In this document: positions 26,091 to 34,555 of the stretch, one piece after another
Layout: each line of letters opens with the position of its first letter
Position numbering within the stretch: position 1 is the first letter of the stretch
From: Kordiimonas sediminis
GTDB taxonomy: Bacteria > Pseudomonadota > Alphaproteobacteria > Sphingomonadales > Kordiimonadaceae
Assembly: GCF_014656395.1 (NCBI RefSeq)
Contig: NZ_BNCI01000002.1
Span: forward strand, 1,178,001 to 1,242,000
DNA length: 64,000 nt
Direction of reading: 5' to 3'
Program-made: the position numbers and the translations under genes
Notes under the pieces: generated by a model
What the model was told of the DNA's origin: nothing
Databases searched by the model: none
What the model saw: the letters and a program-made list of their open reading frames with translations, nothing else

Positions 26091-26675
26091 ATGATTTTCT
26101 ATCCCGCAGAGCGCATGGCGCTTTTTATTGATGGCGCAAATCTCTACGCCACTGCCCGTTCCCTGGACATGGAAATTGATTATAAAGCAGTCAGATCTTT
26201 CTTTGCGAATAAAGGCATTCTCGTTAGAGCATTTTATTACACCGCTATTCTGGAAGATCAGGAATATTCCCCCCTTCGTCCACTGATTGATTGGCTTGAC
26301 TATAACGGCTTCACGCTGGTGACAAAACCTGTCAAAGAATTCACTGACGAACATGGCCGCCGCAAGATCAAGGGCAATATGGATATCGAGATCGCCGTTG
26401 ATATGCTGAATATCTCTGACCAGATTGATCATGCAGTGCTATTTTCAGGTGACGGGGATTTCCGCCGTCTTCTTGAGGCCGTGCAGCGCCGCGGCGTCCG
26501 CGTAACTGTCGTCAGTTCAAACCGCACGCAGCCGTCCATGATTGCCGACGAGCTTCGCCGTCAGGCCGATCAATTCATTGACCTGCGGGATCTGGAAGAA
26601 CTAACCAACCCGAAAAAGTCTGGTTCTGATACTGTGCCAACCGATAGTGGATTTGAAGACCAGATTAATGTCTAA
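26091..26675 (+). CDS. NYN domain protein (LabA/DUF88 family)
   Basis: The 194-residue protein has the PIN-like NYN nuclease fold with acidic residues at FIDGANLY (near residue 14), DIEIAVDML (near 100) and FSGDGDF (near 121), the usual metal-binding set. Family members are predicted RNases; LabA is involved in cyanobacterial circadian output. It is divergent from folK and overlaps the next gene by eight bases. The RNA target is unknown. Confidence 0.88.
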   Translation: MIFYPAERMALFIDGANLYATARSLDMEIDYKAVRSFFANKGILVRAFYYTAILEDQEYSPLRPLIDWLDYNGFTLVTKPVKEFTDEHGRRKIKGNMDIEIAVDMLNISDQIDHAVLFSGDGDFRRLLEAVQRRGVRVTVVSSNRTQPSMIADELRRQADQFIDLRDLEELTNPKKSGSDTVPTDSGFEDQINV

Positions 26676-27324
26676 AGACTATTATCCGCCCGAAGCCGAT
26701 AGGGACTGTCTTTTATGTCCCCGGTTGGTGGAGTTCCGCCGTGAGAACCAGCAAAAGTTCCCGGACTTTTTCAATGGTGCGGTTCCAAGTTATGGACCGG
26801 CTGGTGGGGACACAGCGGTAGAATTTCTTATAATCGGATTGGCACCGGGGCTTAAAGGCGCCAACTGGTCCGGCCGGCCCTTTACTGGCGACTATGCCGG
26901 TGATCTTCTTTACGATGTCCTTCTAGAGGCAGGATTAGCGTCAGGAACGTATGATCGTCACCCTGATGACGGCATGGAACTGCGCAAAACCATGATTACC
27001 AACGCTGTTCGGTGCGTCCCACCACAAAACAAGCCGATCGGCGCAGAGATCAACACCTGCCGCCCGTTTCTGGTTTCACGGATTGAAAGTCTGAAAAACC
27101 TGAAAGTAATGATGTGTCTGGGCAAAATTTCCCATGACAGCACGATCAAAACGCTCGGTTTGAAATTAAAAGACTATCCCTTTGGGCACGGTGCTATCCA
27201 TTCACTTCCTGACGGCAAGACCCTTATCGATAGCTATCATTGCAGCCGCTATAATGTGAACACCAACCGCCTGACCAGAGACATGTTTATGGATGTGGTA
27301 AAGACCTGCCGTACTTATCTGTAA
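26668..27324 (+). CDS. Uracil-DNA glycosylase, family 5 (UdgB) type
   Basis: This enzyme removes uracil and other deaminated bases from DNA. Residues of the first motif GLAPGLKGANWSGRPFTGDY and the last motif SYHCSRYNVNT match family 5, and four Cys (C-x2-C near residues 15-18 and two near 110-125) can bind a 4Fe-4S cluster. The motif has Trp-Ser where many members have Arg-Thr. The ATG at 26668 (218 aa) overlaps the NYN stop and is preferred over an ATG seven codons upstream. Confidence 0.9.
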   Translation: MSKDYYPPEADRDCLLCPRLVEFRRENQQKFPDFFNGAVPSYGPAGGDTAVEFLIIGLAPGLKGANWSGRPFTGDYAGDLLYDVLLEAGLASGTYDRHPDDGMELRKTMITNAVRCVPPQNKPIGAEINTCRPFLVSRIESLKNLKVMMCLGKISHDSTIKTLGLKLKDYPFGHGAIHSLPDGKTLIDSYHCSRYNVNTNRLTRDMFMDVVKTCRTYL

Positions 27325-27392
27325 CGATTGGCGATGGAAATGTCATGCCTGTCAGGCAGTCAGCGCGTGGGTATATAGACTGTCAAAACAAA

Positions 27393-27421
27393 GGGGGGCG
27401 CAATCGCCCCCCCTGATTTTT
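27393..27421. terminator. Bidirectional terminator after the uracil-DNA glycosylase gene
   Basis: GGGGGGCG-CAAT-CGCCCCCC, followed by TGATTTTT on the plus strand and by TTTGTTTTG on the minus strand. It lies between two converging genes. Confidence 0.9.
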
Positions 27422-27441
27422 AGACCATAGTGTCCATCAAC

Positions 27442-29673
27442 CTAGAATTCAAAACGAACCCCGGTCTGGAATGTGCGCGGCTTGCCAGGGCGTAGACCAT
27501 ATGGCCGACGTGATACCGCATATTCCTTATCAAAAAGGTTATCTACCGCAGCAAACAGAGAAATCGCATCAGTCATGCGGTAGGTAACCGCTGCATCAAC
27601 GAGGAACCGGCCTTCAATTTTCTCGTTCAAAGGAATTGCCCCCTGCCCTGCATCGGTTCTGGATTTAGAAACATAATTGACGGATGTATTGAAGCTGATA
27701 GCATCATTTGTAAGCCCAGCATTCAACGTCAACTGATGACGCGGCAAATACGGCATATGATCACCTTCATGCACATCACCCCAGAAGCTGTTTTCGAAGC
27801 TTGTATCAAACTCAGCATCCGTAAATGTATAAGAAAGGGATAGCGGCATTGCCCAGCCATGCGCGACATCTGCTGTGTATCCCGCTACAAGCTCAAGCCC
27901 CTGAATGGTAGCAGCACCACCATTGAACTGATCCCCAATATCACCGCCAATACAGCCGGTTGCATTGGTACATGTTCCCAAAATGTTAGAATAATCAGAA
28001 TAGAAAGCCATTGCCTCGGCATAAAAGCCTTGTGCATCATAAATGACACCCGCTTCAACATTCAGACTTTTCTCTTCTTTGGCATCAGCGCTACCAGGGC
28101 CAGGCGGGTTAAACCCTTTGTAGATACCGCCCGTCAGGGTCAATGTGTCATCCATCTTGTAGCTAACGCCAAGACCAGGAATAAGGGTATTCACCTCTGT
28201 TGTTTCTTTGCGTGACGGATCAGCCAACCGGCTCGGATCATCAGATGCCCAATCGGACCGGTCAAGATCAATTGACTCGTACCGCACGCCGGGAACGATT
28301 GTCCAGTTACCAACTTTAATAGTGTCTTCCACCATAAATGCCCAGGCTTTTGCATAAACCTTGCGGTTTCCTGCTTCGCCCGGCTGTTCAGCACCAACAA
28401 AATTCAGACCGCCTGAAACCATGGCAAAGCTTTCACGGTACTGAAGTCTGCTTTCGCTATCCTCATGGTACCGGACAGAAAATTCCAGATCATGGCTGAC
28501 ATCGCCCGCGGTGAACGGTACGGCTACCAAAGACTGCACACCACGGCTTTTGTAGGCACGGGCATTGTGCTTCAGGCGTATCACGTCATCTCCGCTATCT
28601 ACCTCGCCCTTCAGGACGGACAGTGCATATGAATACGTATCAGGATCAGCCAGTACCGATGCCGTAGACAGACGATTACCGTCAATAATCAGATCATCCA
28701 GCTTGAACCAGTCTCGTTCAAAAGTGTTTTCATAGGCAGATGTAATAACCTCGATCTCATCAATTTTCAGATGATGTGTCAGGCTGATTTGCTCATGCTT
28801 GGTATCCATGAAGTCGAGCGCACTTGCTGCGTACCGCTGATAAGGATTAGTGGCAAAGTCATCGTCCGTTAGGCCAAGATACGTCTCATGGCTGTCGTTC
28901 AGAGTTTTACCGAGTTTAATCTCCAGCGACTGATAGATATCTGCATCTTCGTCAGTGTTGATGCGAAACTTACCCATATAGTCTTCAATATCAAAGCCTG
29001 TATCTTCGCCGCCTGGGAGAGTTTTAAAGCCGTCATTTTCAGATTTGAAAACCTCAACAACGCCGCCAAAATTCTCAGTAGAGGTACCAGCCGCCCCGTG
29101 CACTGTAAACAGGCTGTCGCTACCGATCTGCGTGTCGACAAAACCAGATGTTTCATCAGGAATTGACCGGCTGACCAGGTTAACGGCACCGCCTACACTG
29201 CGTGGTCCGAATTTAACTGCGGCAGAGCCTTTGCGCACTTCCACCGCCTGCATTCGAGCTGCTGTCGGAAAATAATAAGCTGAAGGTGCTGCGTAAGGTG
29301 CCGGCGCGATTAGAATACCATCTTCCATCAAGGTAATCTTTGAGGACCGCTCTACCCCGGTGCCACGAAGGCCGATATTCGGTCGCAGACCGTATCCATC
29401 TTCCTGCTGCAGATTGACACCAGGAACGCGCCGCAGAATACGGGTAATATCCTGATATTTGAATTCCTGAAGGTCTTCTTCGTTCAACCGAGTTGCCGAG
29501 CCAGGGATCGAGCTTCTGTCTGAACGCTCACCAACAACCTGAATTCTTTCAATGTCTGAAGAAAATTCAATATAGGCATCAGCGTCTGCTGCGGAGACTG
29601 TCTGTGCAACAGTGAGAGGAGCTGCGGCCAAAAGCGCACAAATTGCGGTAAATGATCTGGTAGTGTGATACAT
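27442..29673 (-). CDS. TonB-dependent outer membrane receptor, FecA-like
   Basis: The 743-residue protein has a signal peptide (ending near AQTVSAA), a plug domain with RRVPGVNLQQEDGYGLRPNIGLRGTG, and a 22-strand barrel ending in RTFQTGVRFEF with a terminal Phe. The VQVVGE-like TonB box is IQVVGE near residue 44. The plug resembles ferric-dicitrate FecA, so iron uptake is likely. A 17-bp Fur-box-like palindrome lies just before the start. It and the NTF2-like gene sit between the glycosylase gene and smpB. Confidence 0.88.
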   Translation of the reverse strand: MYHTTRSFTAICALLAAAPLTVAQTVSAADADAYIEFSSDIERIQVVGERSDRSSIPGSATRLNEEDLQEFKYQDITRILRRVPGVNLQQEDGYGLRPNIGLRGTGVERSSKITLMEDGILIAPAPYAAPSAYYFPTAARMQAVEVRKGSAAVKFGPRSVGGAVNLVSRSIPDETSGFVDTQIGSDSLFTVHGAAGTSTENFGGVVEVFKSENDGFKTLPGGEDTGFDIEDYMGKFRINTDEDADIYQSLEIKLGKTLNDSHETYLGLTDDDFATNPYQRYAASALDFMDTKHEQISLTHHLKIDEIEVITSAYENTFERDWFKLDDLIIDGNRLSTASVLADPDTYSYALSVLKGEVDSGDDVIRLKHNARAYKSRGVQSLVAVPFTAGDVSHDLEFSVRYHEDSESRLQYRESFAMVSGGLNFVGAEQPGEAGNRKVYAKAWAFMVEDTIKVGNWTIVPGVRYESIDLDRSDWASDDPSRLADPSRKETTEVNTLIPGLGVSYKMDDTLTLTGGIYKGFNPPGPGSADAKEEKSLNVEAGVIYDAQGFYAEAMAFYSDYSNILGTCTNATGCIGGDIGDQFNGGAATIQGLELVAGYTADVAHGWAMPLSLSYTFTDAEFDTSFENSFWGDVHEGDHMPYLPRHQLTLNAGLTNDAISFNTSVNYVSKSRTDAGQGAIPLNEKIEGRFLVDAAVTYRMTDAISLFAAVDNLFDKEYAVSRRPYGLRPGKPRTFQTGVRFEF

Positions 29674-29685
29674 ACTGCACCTTAC

Positions 29686-29702
29686 TTAATAATTATTATT
29701 AA
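29686..29702. promoter_or_regulatory. Candidate Fur box of the TonB receptor
   Basis: TTAATAATTATTATTAA is a perfect 8-1-8 palindrome; its inner 15 bases match the Fur 7-1-7 consensus TGATAATNATTATCA at all but two defined positions. It ends 13 bases before the start codon, where binding would block transcription or leave the ribosome site in a repressed promoter. Fur or another iron regulator is inferred. Confidence 0.6.
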
Positions 29703-29769
29703 TTACAATAAGGGCGATGTAGCACTCAAAATTCGTTATTGCAAGTCATTCTTAGTTTTATTTGCAAAA

Positions 29770-29806
29770 CAAAAAAAGACGCGAAAATCATCTGTTTTCT
29801 CGCGCC
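29770..29806 (-). terminator. Terminator of the NTF2-like gene
   Basis: On the minus strand a GCGCGAGAAAA arm pairs imperfectly with TTTTCGCGTC and continues into TTTTTTT. It separates the NTF2-like gene from the TonB receptor. Confidence 0.7.
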
Positions 29807-29838
29807 TTACGATCATTAACTATATGAAAGTGTTATAT

Positions 29839-30321
29839 TTATTCTTTTGGAATTCTAGTCGCCTGCCAGGCAACCGCTTTCCAGACACCATCGCGTTTCA
29901 AAAAAGTACCTGTATTGTAATACGTATCGATAGTGATTCCGTTCTCGGTACCCGTTGTCGCAACTAACTTAAACGCAACCACGGCCGTAGTGTCGTAAAC
30001 CCTGATATCAACATCTTCTGCGCTGTAGGACGGGTCGTGGCGTGTCTCACCAGTATCTTCTGCCGCTTCCTCGGCTTCCCGGTCTCTGACACTTTGCAGG
30101 ATTGCTTGCTTCGTTGTTCTGTTTCCGCGAGAACCCGTATAAACAAGGTCTTCCGCCCAAAACCGATCATGATTTTCATAAATCGCATCGGCAGGCATGC
30201 TTAGAAACTGGTCTAAAAGCTGCTTTAATTCAGCCTGATCGTCAGATGCACTGGCAGGCACGGTAAACAAAACTGCAAAGCAAACAGCCAGCGACAATAA
30301 AAATGATGTTGGTTTGATCAT
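29839..30321 (-). CDS. Secreted NTF2-like (DUF4440) protein
   Basis: The 160-residue protein has a clear signal peptide ending VPASA-SDD (about residue 25) and an NTF2-like cone fold: a first helix ELKQLLDQFLSMPADAI, then strands LVYTGSRGN, VDIRVYDTTAVVAF and a C-terminal GVWKAVAWQATRIP. Family members bind small ligands or act as SnoaL-type enzymes; no catalytic residue can be assigned. It is a separate transcript from the TonB receptor. Confidence 0.7.
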   Translation of the reverse strand: MIKPTSFLLSLAVCFAVLFTVPASASDDQAELKQLLDQFLSMPADAIYENHDRFWAEDLVYTGSRGNRTTKQAILQSVRDREAEEAAEDTGETRHDPSYSAEDVDIRVYDTTAVVAFKLVATTGTENGITIDTYYNTGTFLKRDGVWKAVAWQATRIPKE

Positions 30322-30406
30322 AACTTCCCCTATTCCATAACGTACTAAGAGTATGCCTTACCGTGCCGGGGGTCACAAGCATAACTATGCGGCAGTCAGC
30401 ACGCTA

Positions 30407-30901
30407 TCAGGCAAAGTCTTTCATCAGCCGTGATTTCTGACGTTGCCAGTCCCGCTGTTTCTGATCTTCACGCTTATCATGATGCTTCTTACCTTTGCCT
30501 AAGCCCAGCATTACTTTTGCCCGGCCCTGGTCATTGAAGAAAATCCGGAGCGGTACAAGCGTCATCCCGTCTCGTTGCACGGCACCACCGACTCTGTTGA
30601 TTTCACGACGATGCATCAGGAGTTTTCGTGGACGACGCGGCTGGTGATTGAATCTGTTGCCGTATAACAGCTCGGGGATATAGGCGTTCACAAGCCACGC
30701 TTCACCATCTTTCACTTCGGCGTATGCTTCTGTGATATTGGCCTGCCCTGTCCGCAGGGACTTAACCTCTGTGCCGGTCAGGACAATGCCAGCCTCATAC
30801 TCATCTTCGATAGCATAAAGATGACGCGCCTTACGGTTATCCGCCGCAATACGTGCGCCGAATGCTGACTTTTTATTCTTGTTTTTATTTTTTCCCGCCA
30901 T
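30407..30901 (-). CDS. smpB: SsrA-binding protein SmpB
   Basis: SmpB brings tmRNA to stalled ribosomes. The 164-residue protein has an OB-fold core with [29 protein letters not shown], and the basic C-terminal tail [17 protein letters not shown] that inserts in the mRNA channel. A Lys/Asn-rich N-terminus of about 12 residues precedes it. It follows dapA by 33 bases on the minus strand. The tmRNA gene is not in the window. Confidence 0.95.
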   Translation of the reverse strand: MAGKNKNKNKKSAFGARIAADNRKARHLYAIEDEYEAGIVLTGTEVKSLRTGQANITEAYAEVKDGEAWLVNAYIPELLYGNRFNHQPRRPRKLLMHRREINRVGGAVQRDGMTLVPLRIFFNDQGRAKVMLGLGKGKKHHDKREDQKQRDWQRQKSRLMKDFA

Positions 30902-30934
30902 AACCGCCAGTAAAACAGATAATTCGCTCTACGA

Positions 30935-31822
30935 TTAAAATGATACAGTATCTAGCGACAATTCCGCCAGAACATTTCTGATGCGTGTACGCCCTGCCTC
31001 TGTCAGCGGCACCAATGGGCGTCTGACATAATCATTGCCAATGCCAAGACAAGACAAAGCAAACTTTGCCGGAGCAGGACTGGGTTCAATAAACATAGCG
31101 TGGTGCAGCGCAATCAGTTTGTCCTGATACCCAAGGGCTACGTCATACTGACCGTTCATGCATGCTTCCTGAAACTTACTGCATAGCGCAGGCGCGACAT
31201 TCGCGGTCACAGAGATTGCGCCGTGTCCACCCATTGCCATGAACCCAAGTGTTGTAGGGTCATCCCCAGAAAGCTGGATAAAATCTTCGCCGACAAGTGT
31301 CCGCTGATCAGACACACGCGACAGATCGCCTGTTGCATCCTTCACACCGACGATGCGCGGCAATTCAAATAAACGCGCCATGGTCTCAACCGTCATATCC
31401 ACAATGGACCGTCCCGGAATATTATAGATATAAATCGGGAGATTCGTTTCGTCATGAATAGCCTTAAAGTGCTGATACAGCCCTTCCTGAGACGGCTTAT
31501 TATAATAAGGCGTTACCACCAGGGCAGCGGTCACACCTGCACGCTCGGCATGCTGTGTCAGGGTAATTGCTTCCCGTGTCGAGTTTGACCCGGTTCCCGC
31601 CATAACAGGAACTCGTCCATCAGCAGCTTCTACACACAGATCAACAACCAAATGGTGTTCTTCGTGGCTTAAAGTCGGAGACTCACCCGTTGTTCCAACC
31701 GGCACCAACCCATGCGAGCCCTGTTTGACCTGCCAATCAACAAACTTCTGGTACAGGTCTTTATCAACCTCCCCCTGAGCGTCAAATGGTGTGATCAGTG
31801 CTGGAATAGAGCCTTTAAACAT
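30935..31822 (-). CDS. dapA: 4-hydroxy-tetrahydrodipicolinate synthase
   Basis: DapA condenses pyruvate with aspartate semialdehyde in lysine and diaminopimelate synthesis. The 295-residue protein shows GTTGESPTL, the Tyr of YNIPGR, and the Schiff-base Lys in IVGVKDATGD. The ATG at 31822 gives the normal N-terminus MFKGSIPALITPF; a long upstream in-frame extension is not like the family. The dapA-smpB pair is a common alphaproteobacterial arrangement. Confidence 0.95.
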   Translation of the reverse strand: MFKGSIPALITPFDAQGEVDKDLYQKFVDWQVKQGSHGLVPVGTTGESPTLSHEEHHLVVDLCVEAADGRVPVMAGTGSNSTREAITLTQHAERAGVTAALVVTPYYNKPSQEGLYQHFKAIHDETNLPIYIYNIPGRSIVDMTVETMARLFELPRIVGVKDATGDLSRVSDQRTLVGEDFIQLSGDDPTTLGFMAMGGHGAISVTANVAPALCSKFQEACMNGQYDVALGYQDKLIALHHAMFIEPSPAPAKFALSCLGIGNDYVRRPLVPLTEAGRTRIRNVLAELSLDTVSF

Positions 31823-32048
31823 TACGAAGTTCCACTGTAATTCGGTTGATGAAGAAAACCACTGCCCGGCAAAACGACCGGAGCGACTGTGCATTTTCAG
31901 GTGAGCTTGCATATACTGCTTAAAAACTTTTGTAAAGCAAAGCGAACCAGCTTCCCAGCCACACAAAAGTTACAAGCACCATTCTTACTGACCGTTTGTG
32001 CCCACAAGATGTTCAAAACAAAAACACCTGCGACAGGCGAAGATATTT

Positions 32049-32079
32049 CAAAAAAATCGGGCACCAGTATGGCACCCGA
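32049..32079 (-). terminator. Terminator of the EF-hand gene
   Basis: On the minus strand TCGGG-TG-CCA-TAC-TGG-TG-CCCGA has a small internal mismatch and is followed by TTTTTTT. The 319-base gap between dapA and the EF-hand gene contains this element and the presumed dapA promoter, which I cannot place. Confidence 0.8.
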
Positions 32080-32141
32080 CTGTATTCTTTATTCTTTGAA
32101 CTATTAATAAAAACTCAGGCTGTACCGCGTTTGTAAAAACA

Positions 32142-32774
32142 CTACTTGGTATCACCACCCGCCTTCATAGTATTTTTGTTGTGCTGTCGTGTATGCCGCA
32201 TAGTAGCGTGAGCACTGCGAGCTTCCTCTACTGTGACAGCACCGTCCTGATCAGCATCCATGCGCGAGAACATGCGTTCATGACGGCTTGAAAACTCTTC
32301 AAGAGAAACGCGCTCATCTCCGTCCTTGTCCATCTTGCCAATGAAGGACATTCGGCTCCGACGCTGTTCTGGGTGGGCGCCTTCCCTGCCGCCCTTACGC
32401 TCTTTTCTCATTTTTTCAAAATGCTCTTCAGGGTTCTCCACCCCATTTTCTTCCAACTTTTTAAGTATTTTAGCCTTGCGCTCAGCCTTATGTTCCATCC
32501 TGCGTGCTTTCCGCTCCTCAGAAACCGGCATTTGCTCAGGCAGTTCCTCTAAGACCAGGTACCCGTCTTCATTGGCATCAAAAGCCGTAAACCTGTCCCG
32601 GGAACCACTTAGGAACTCGTCATGCGTAATACGGCCATCACTGTCAGCATCAAACTTCTCAAACAAATGTTCAGGACTACGTCCCGACTTGTCGTGTTCC
32701 TGCGCTGAAAGTGGTTGATACGCTGCTGCAACTGCTAACGTTACAAACCATACTATTTTATTATTTCTCGCCAT
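32142..32774 (-). CDS. Secreted EF-hand calcium-binding protein
   Basis: The 210-residue protein has a signal peptide (cleavage near QPLSA) and four EF-hand loops: DADSDGRITHDE, DANEDGYLVLEE, DKDGDERVSLEE and DADQDGAVTVEE. Between the pairs is a highly charged Lys/Arg/Glu linker of about 60 residues that could be helical. It probably binds calcium in the periplasm as a buffer, sensor or adhesin partner; no enzyme domain is present. It is divergent from the diguanylate cyclase at 32972. Confidence 0.85.
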   Translation of the reverse strand: MARNNKIVWFVTLAVAAAYQPLSAQEHDKSGRSPEHLFEKFDADSDGRITHDEFLSGSRDRFTAFDANEDGYLVLEELPEQMPVSEERKARRMEHKAERKAKILKKLEENGVENPEEHFEKMRKERKGGREGAHPEQRRSRMSFIGKMDKDGDERVSLEEFSSRHERMFSRMDADQDGAVTVEEARSAHATMRHTRQHNKNTMKAGGDTK

Positions 32775-32971
32775 CTTTTATCTCCTTTTGAACTGTAAAC
32801 AGCCTAAACGCAGGAATAATGTACGCTCCCTGCATTATTAATTACGCTGCAAGGACACTCCTTCCTTTCAAAAGACAAAAGAAAACTTTCAAATATGGTT
32901 GATATAAAGCACCAAAGTATAGTTAAAATGAAAATTGGGGTCGGTGAAAGAACTGTGAGTATAAAAGTCCA

Positions 32972-34096
32972 ATGTCCAAATCCTTCCTATTGGTGTCTGC
33001 ATTGGCGTTTGTGGTAACGGCTTTTACAGTCCTTTTCGCGAGCGCAAACCCAGTATTTCTAGGCTTCGGCATCATTACTGCAATCATTGGAGGAGTTTTC
33101 GCAGGGCGTATCTGGCAATCTGTTGTATCTTCACAAAAGACGGATATCATTACCATTGATGACATGGAAAACGCCGTAATAATTTCCACTCAGGACGGTA
33201 CAATCCTCGACTTGAATGTGGTTGCTCGCCAAAAATTTGCCCCAAACGGTATCGCTGCACCTACAATCGCAGAATTATTCACACCCCTATATAAGGAAGG
33301 AGAGCCGTCCCAGCGCGCGCAGGAAACCGTAGAAGCTGTAAACGGTGTACCTGACATTTCCTATTCCGATATTATTCACCTGATTGACGGCACAGTGATG
33401 AAGCGTTTCACCCACCCAATTCGCGATGGTCAAGCCCGTATCTGGAAACTGCATGACATCACCCATCAGGATGAGGCGTCTCAGGATCAGTTGCTTGGCA
33501 ATGCCCTCTTGGAAAAATACGCTGCGGAAACAGCCGAAATGGCAGAGCAGCTCTATTTGACGAAAAACGAACTTGAACAGCAACGGGACAAACTGAACCT
33601 GCTGGCTAACACAGATATGCTGACCGGGTTGAACAATAGACGTCGTTACCTGGAATTATCATCAAACCTGGATGCAGAAGCCCGTAAAAATACATGGATT
33701 TTAATGCTTGATCTGGACCATTTCAAACGTGTCAATGACACTTATGGACATGCAATGGGCGATACCGTTATTCGAACTTTTGCTGAAATTATCACCAATG
33801 CAGTAGGAACAAACGGTTTTGCTGGCAGACTGGGCGGTGAAGAATTTGCCATCACCATACCAGATACCACAATGGAAAATGCCCAGGATGTTGCATCCTT
33901 CATTCACCTAGAAACGCAGCGTCATCTTATTGAAACTAAAGTCGAAAACATCCAATTTACCTGTAGTATTGGCATTGCACGGATGATCTCCCCTGAAGAA
34001 ACGATCGAGCCAGCACTAGAGCGTGCTGACAAAGCTTTGTACGCCGCGAAAGAAGCGGGCCGCAATCAGATCAAAATATTTACATCAGAAGAATAA
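32972..34096 (+). CDS. Membrane-bound PAS-GGDEF diguanylate cyclase
   Basis: The 374-residue protein makes cyclic di-GMP. Two hydrophobic helices fill residues 5-45, a PAS-like domain covers about 55-155 (IDDMENAVIISTQDGTILDLN), a coiled segment about 170-205, and a GGDEF domain follows with LTGLNNRRR, DHFKRVNDTYGH and the intact active-site GGEEF in RLGGEEFAI. An inhibitory RxxD site is not evident. The ATG is used because the hydrophobic segment begins there, though no strong ribosome site is visible. Confidence 0.87.
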   Translation: MSKSFLLVSALAFVVTAFTVLFASANPVFLGFGIITAIIGGVFAGRIWQSVVSSQKTDIITIDDMENAVIISTQDGTILDLNVVARQKFAPNGIAAPTIAELFTPLYKEGEPSQRAQETVEAVNGVPDISYSDIIHLIDGTVMKRFTHPIRDGQARIWKLHDITHQDEASQDQLLGNALLEKYAAETAEMAEQLYLTKNELEQQRDKLNLLANTDMLTGLNNRRRYLELSSNLDAEARKNTWILMLDLDHFKRVNDTYGHAMGDTVIRTFAEIITNAVGTNGFAGRLGGEEFAITIPDTTMENAQDVASFIHLETQRHLIETKVENIQFTCSIGIARMISPEETIEPALERADKALYAAKEAGRNQIKIFTSEE

Positions 34097-34193
34097 AGCT
34101 TCATTTTATCACGAATAAAAAACAATTGATCGCACTGTAGCTTGCACCAACAAAGGATTGCGTTTAGTTTCCCCGGTATATTCAAGGAGTATT

Positions 34194-34550
34194 ATGGTGC
34201 AGAAAATAACAATAAAGACATTACTGCGTACAGGATCTGTACTGGCTGGCATTTCTTTCGGCCTGTCAACGAGTGTGTATGCTGACCAAAGCGACCCACT
34301 TATCCTTGCACAAACAAATGCAAAAATTGCTGGTGCCGCCCGTTTTTGCGAATATGAAGAAGACTTGATAGAAGAGTATATCATCAAAACTGAAGCACGC
34401 CTGGCGTATTTATCCAAAGACACCTATGAAAAAGTTCTGACAAAGATTGAATTTAAAAACCAGCTAGATGCTGCCAGTGGTAAAGAACCATCTGGAGGGT
34501 GTGCGCAGTTTGAAAAAACATTCATGTCTGCACTCAGAACGCTGGACTAA
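34194..34550 (+). CDS. Small secreted protein of unknown function, upstream of the metalloprotease
   Basis: The 118-residue protein starts at the ATG at 34194, preceded by AAGGAG, and has a signal peptide ending near TSVYA (about residue 30). The mature part is helical and acidic, with two Cys (in RFCEYEEDL and GGCAQF) that could form a disulfide. I recognise no family. Its stop lies only five bases before the metalloprotease gene, so the two are likely translated together. It might be a chaperone, inhibitor or propeptide-like helper, but that is speculation. Confidence 0.65.
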   Translation: MVQKITIKTLLRTGSVLAGISFGLSTSVYADQSDPLILAQTNAKIAGAARFCEYEEDLIEEYIIKTEARLAYLSKDTYEKVLTKIEFKNQLDAASGKEPSGGCAQFEKTFMSALRTLD

Positions 34551-34555
34551 TCCAC

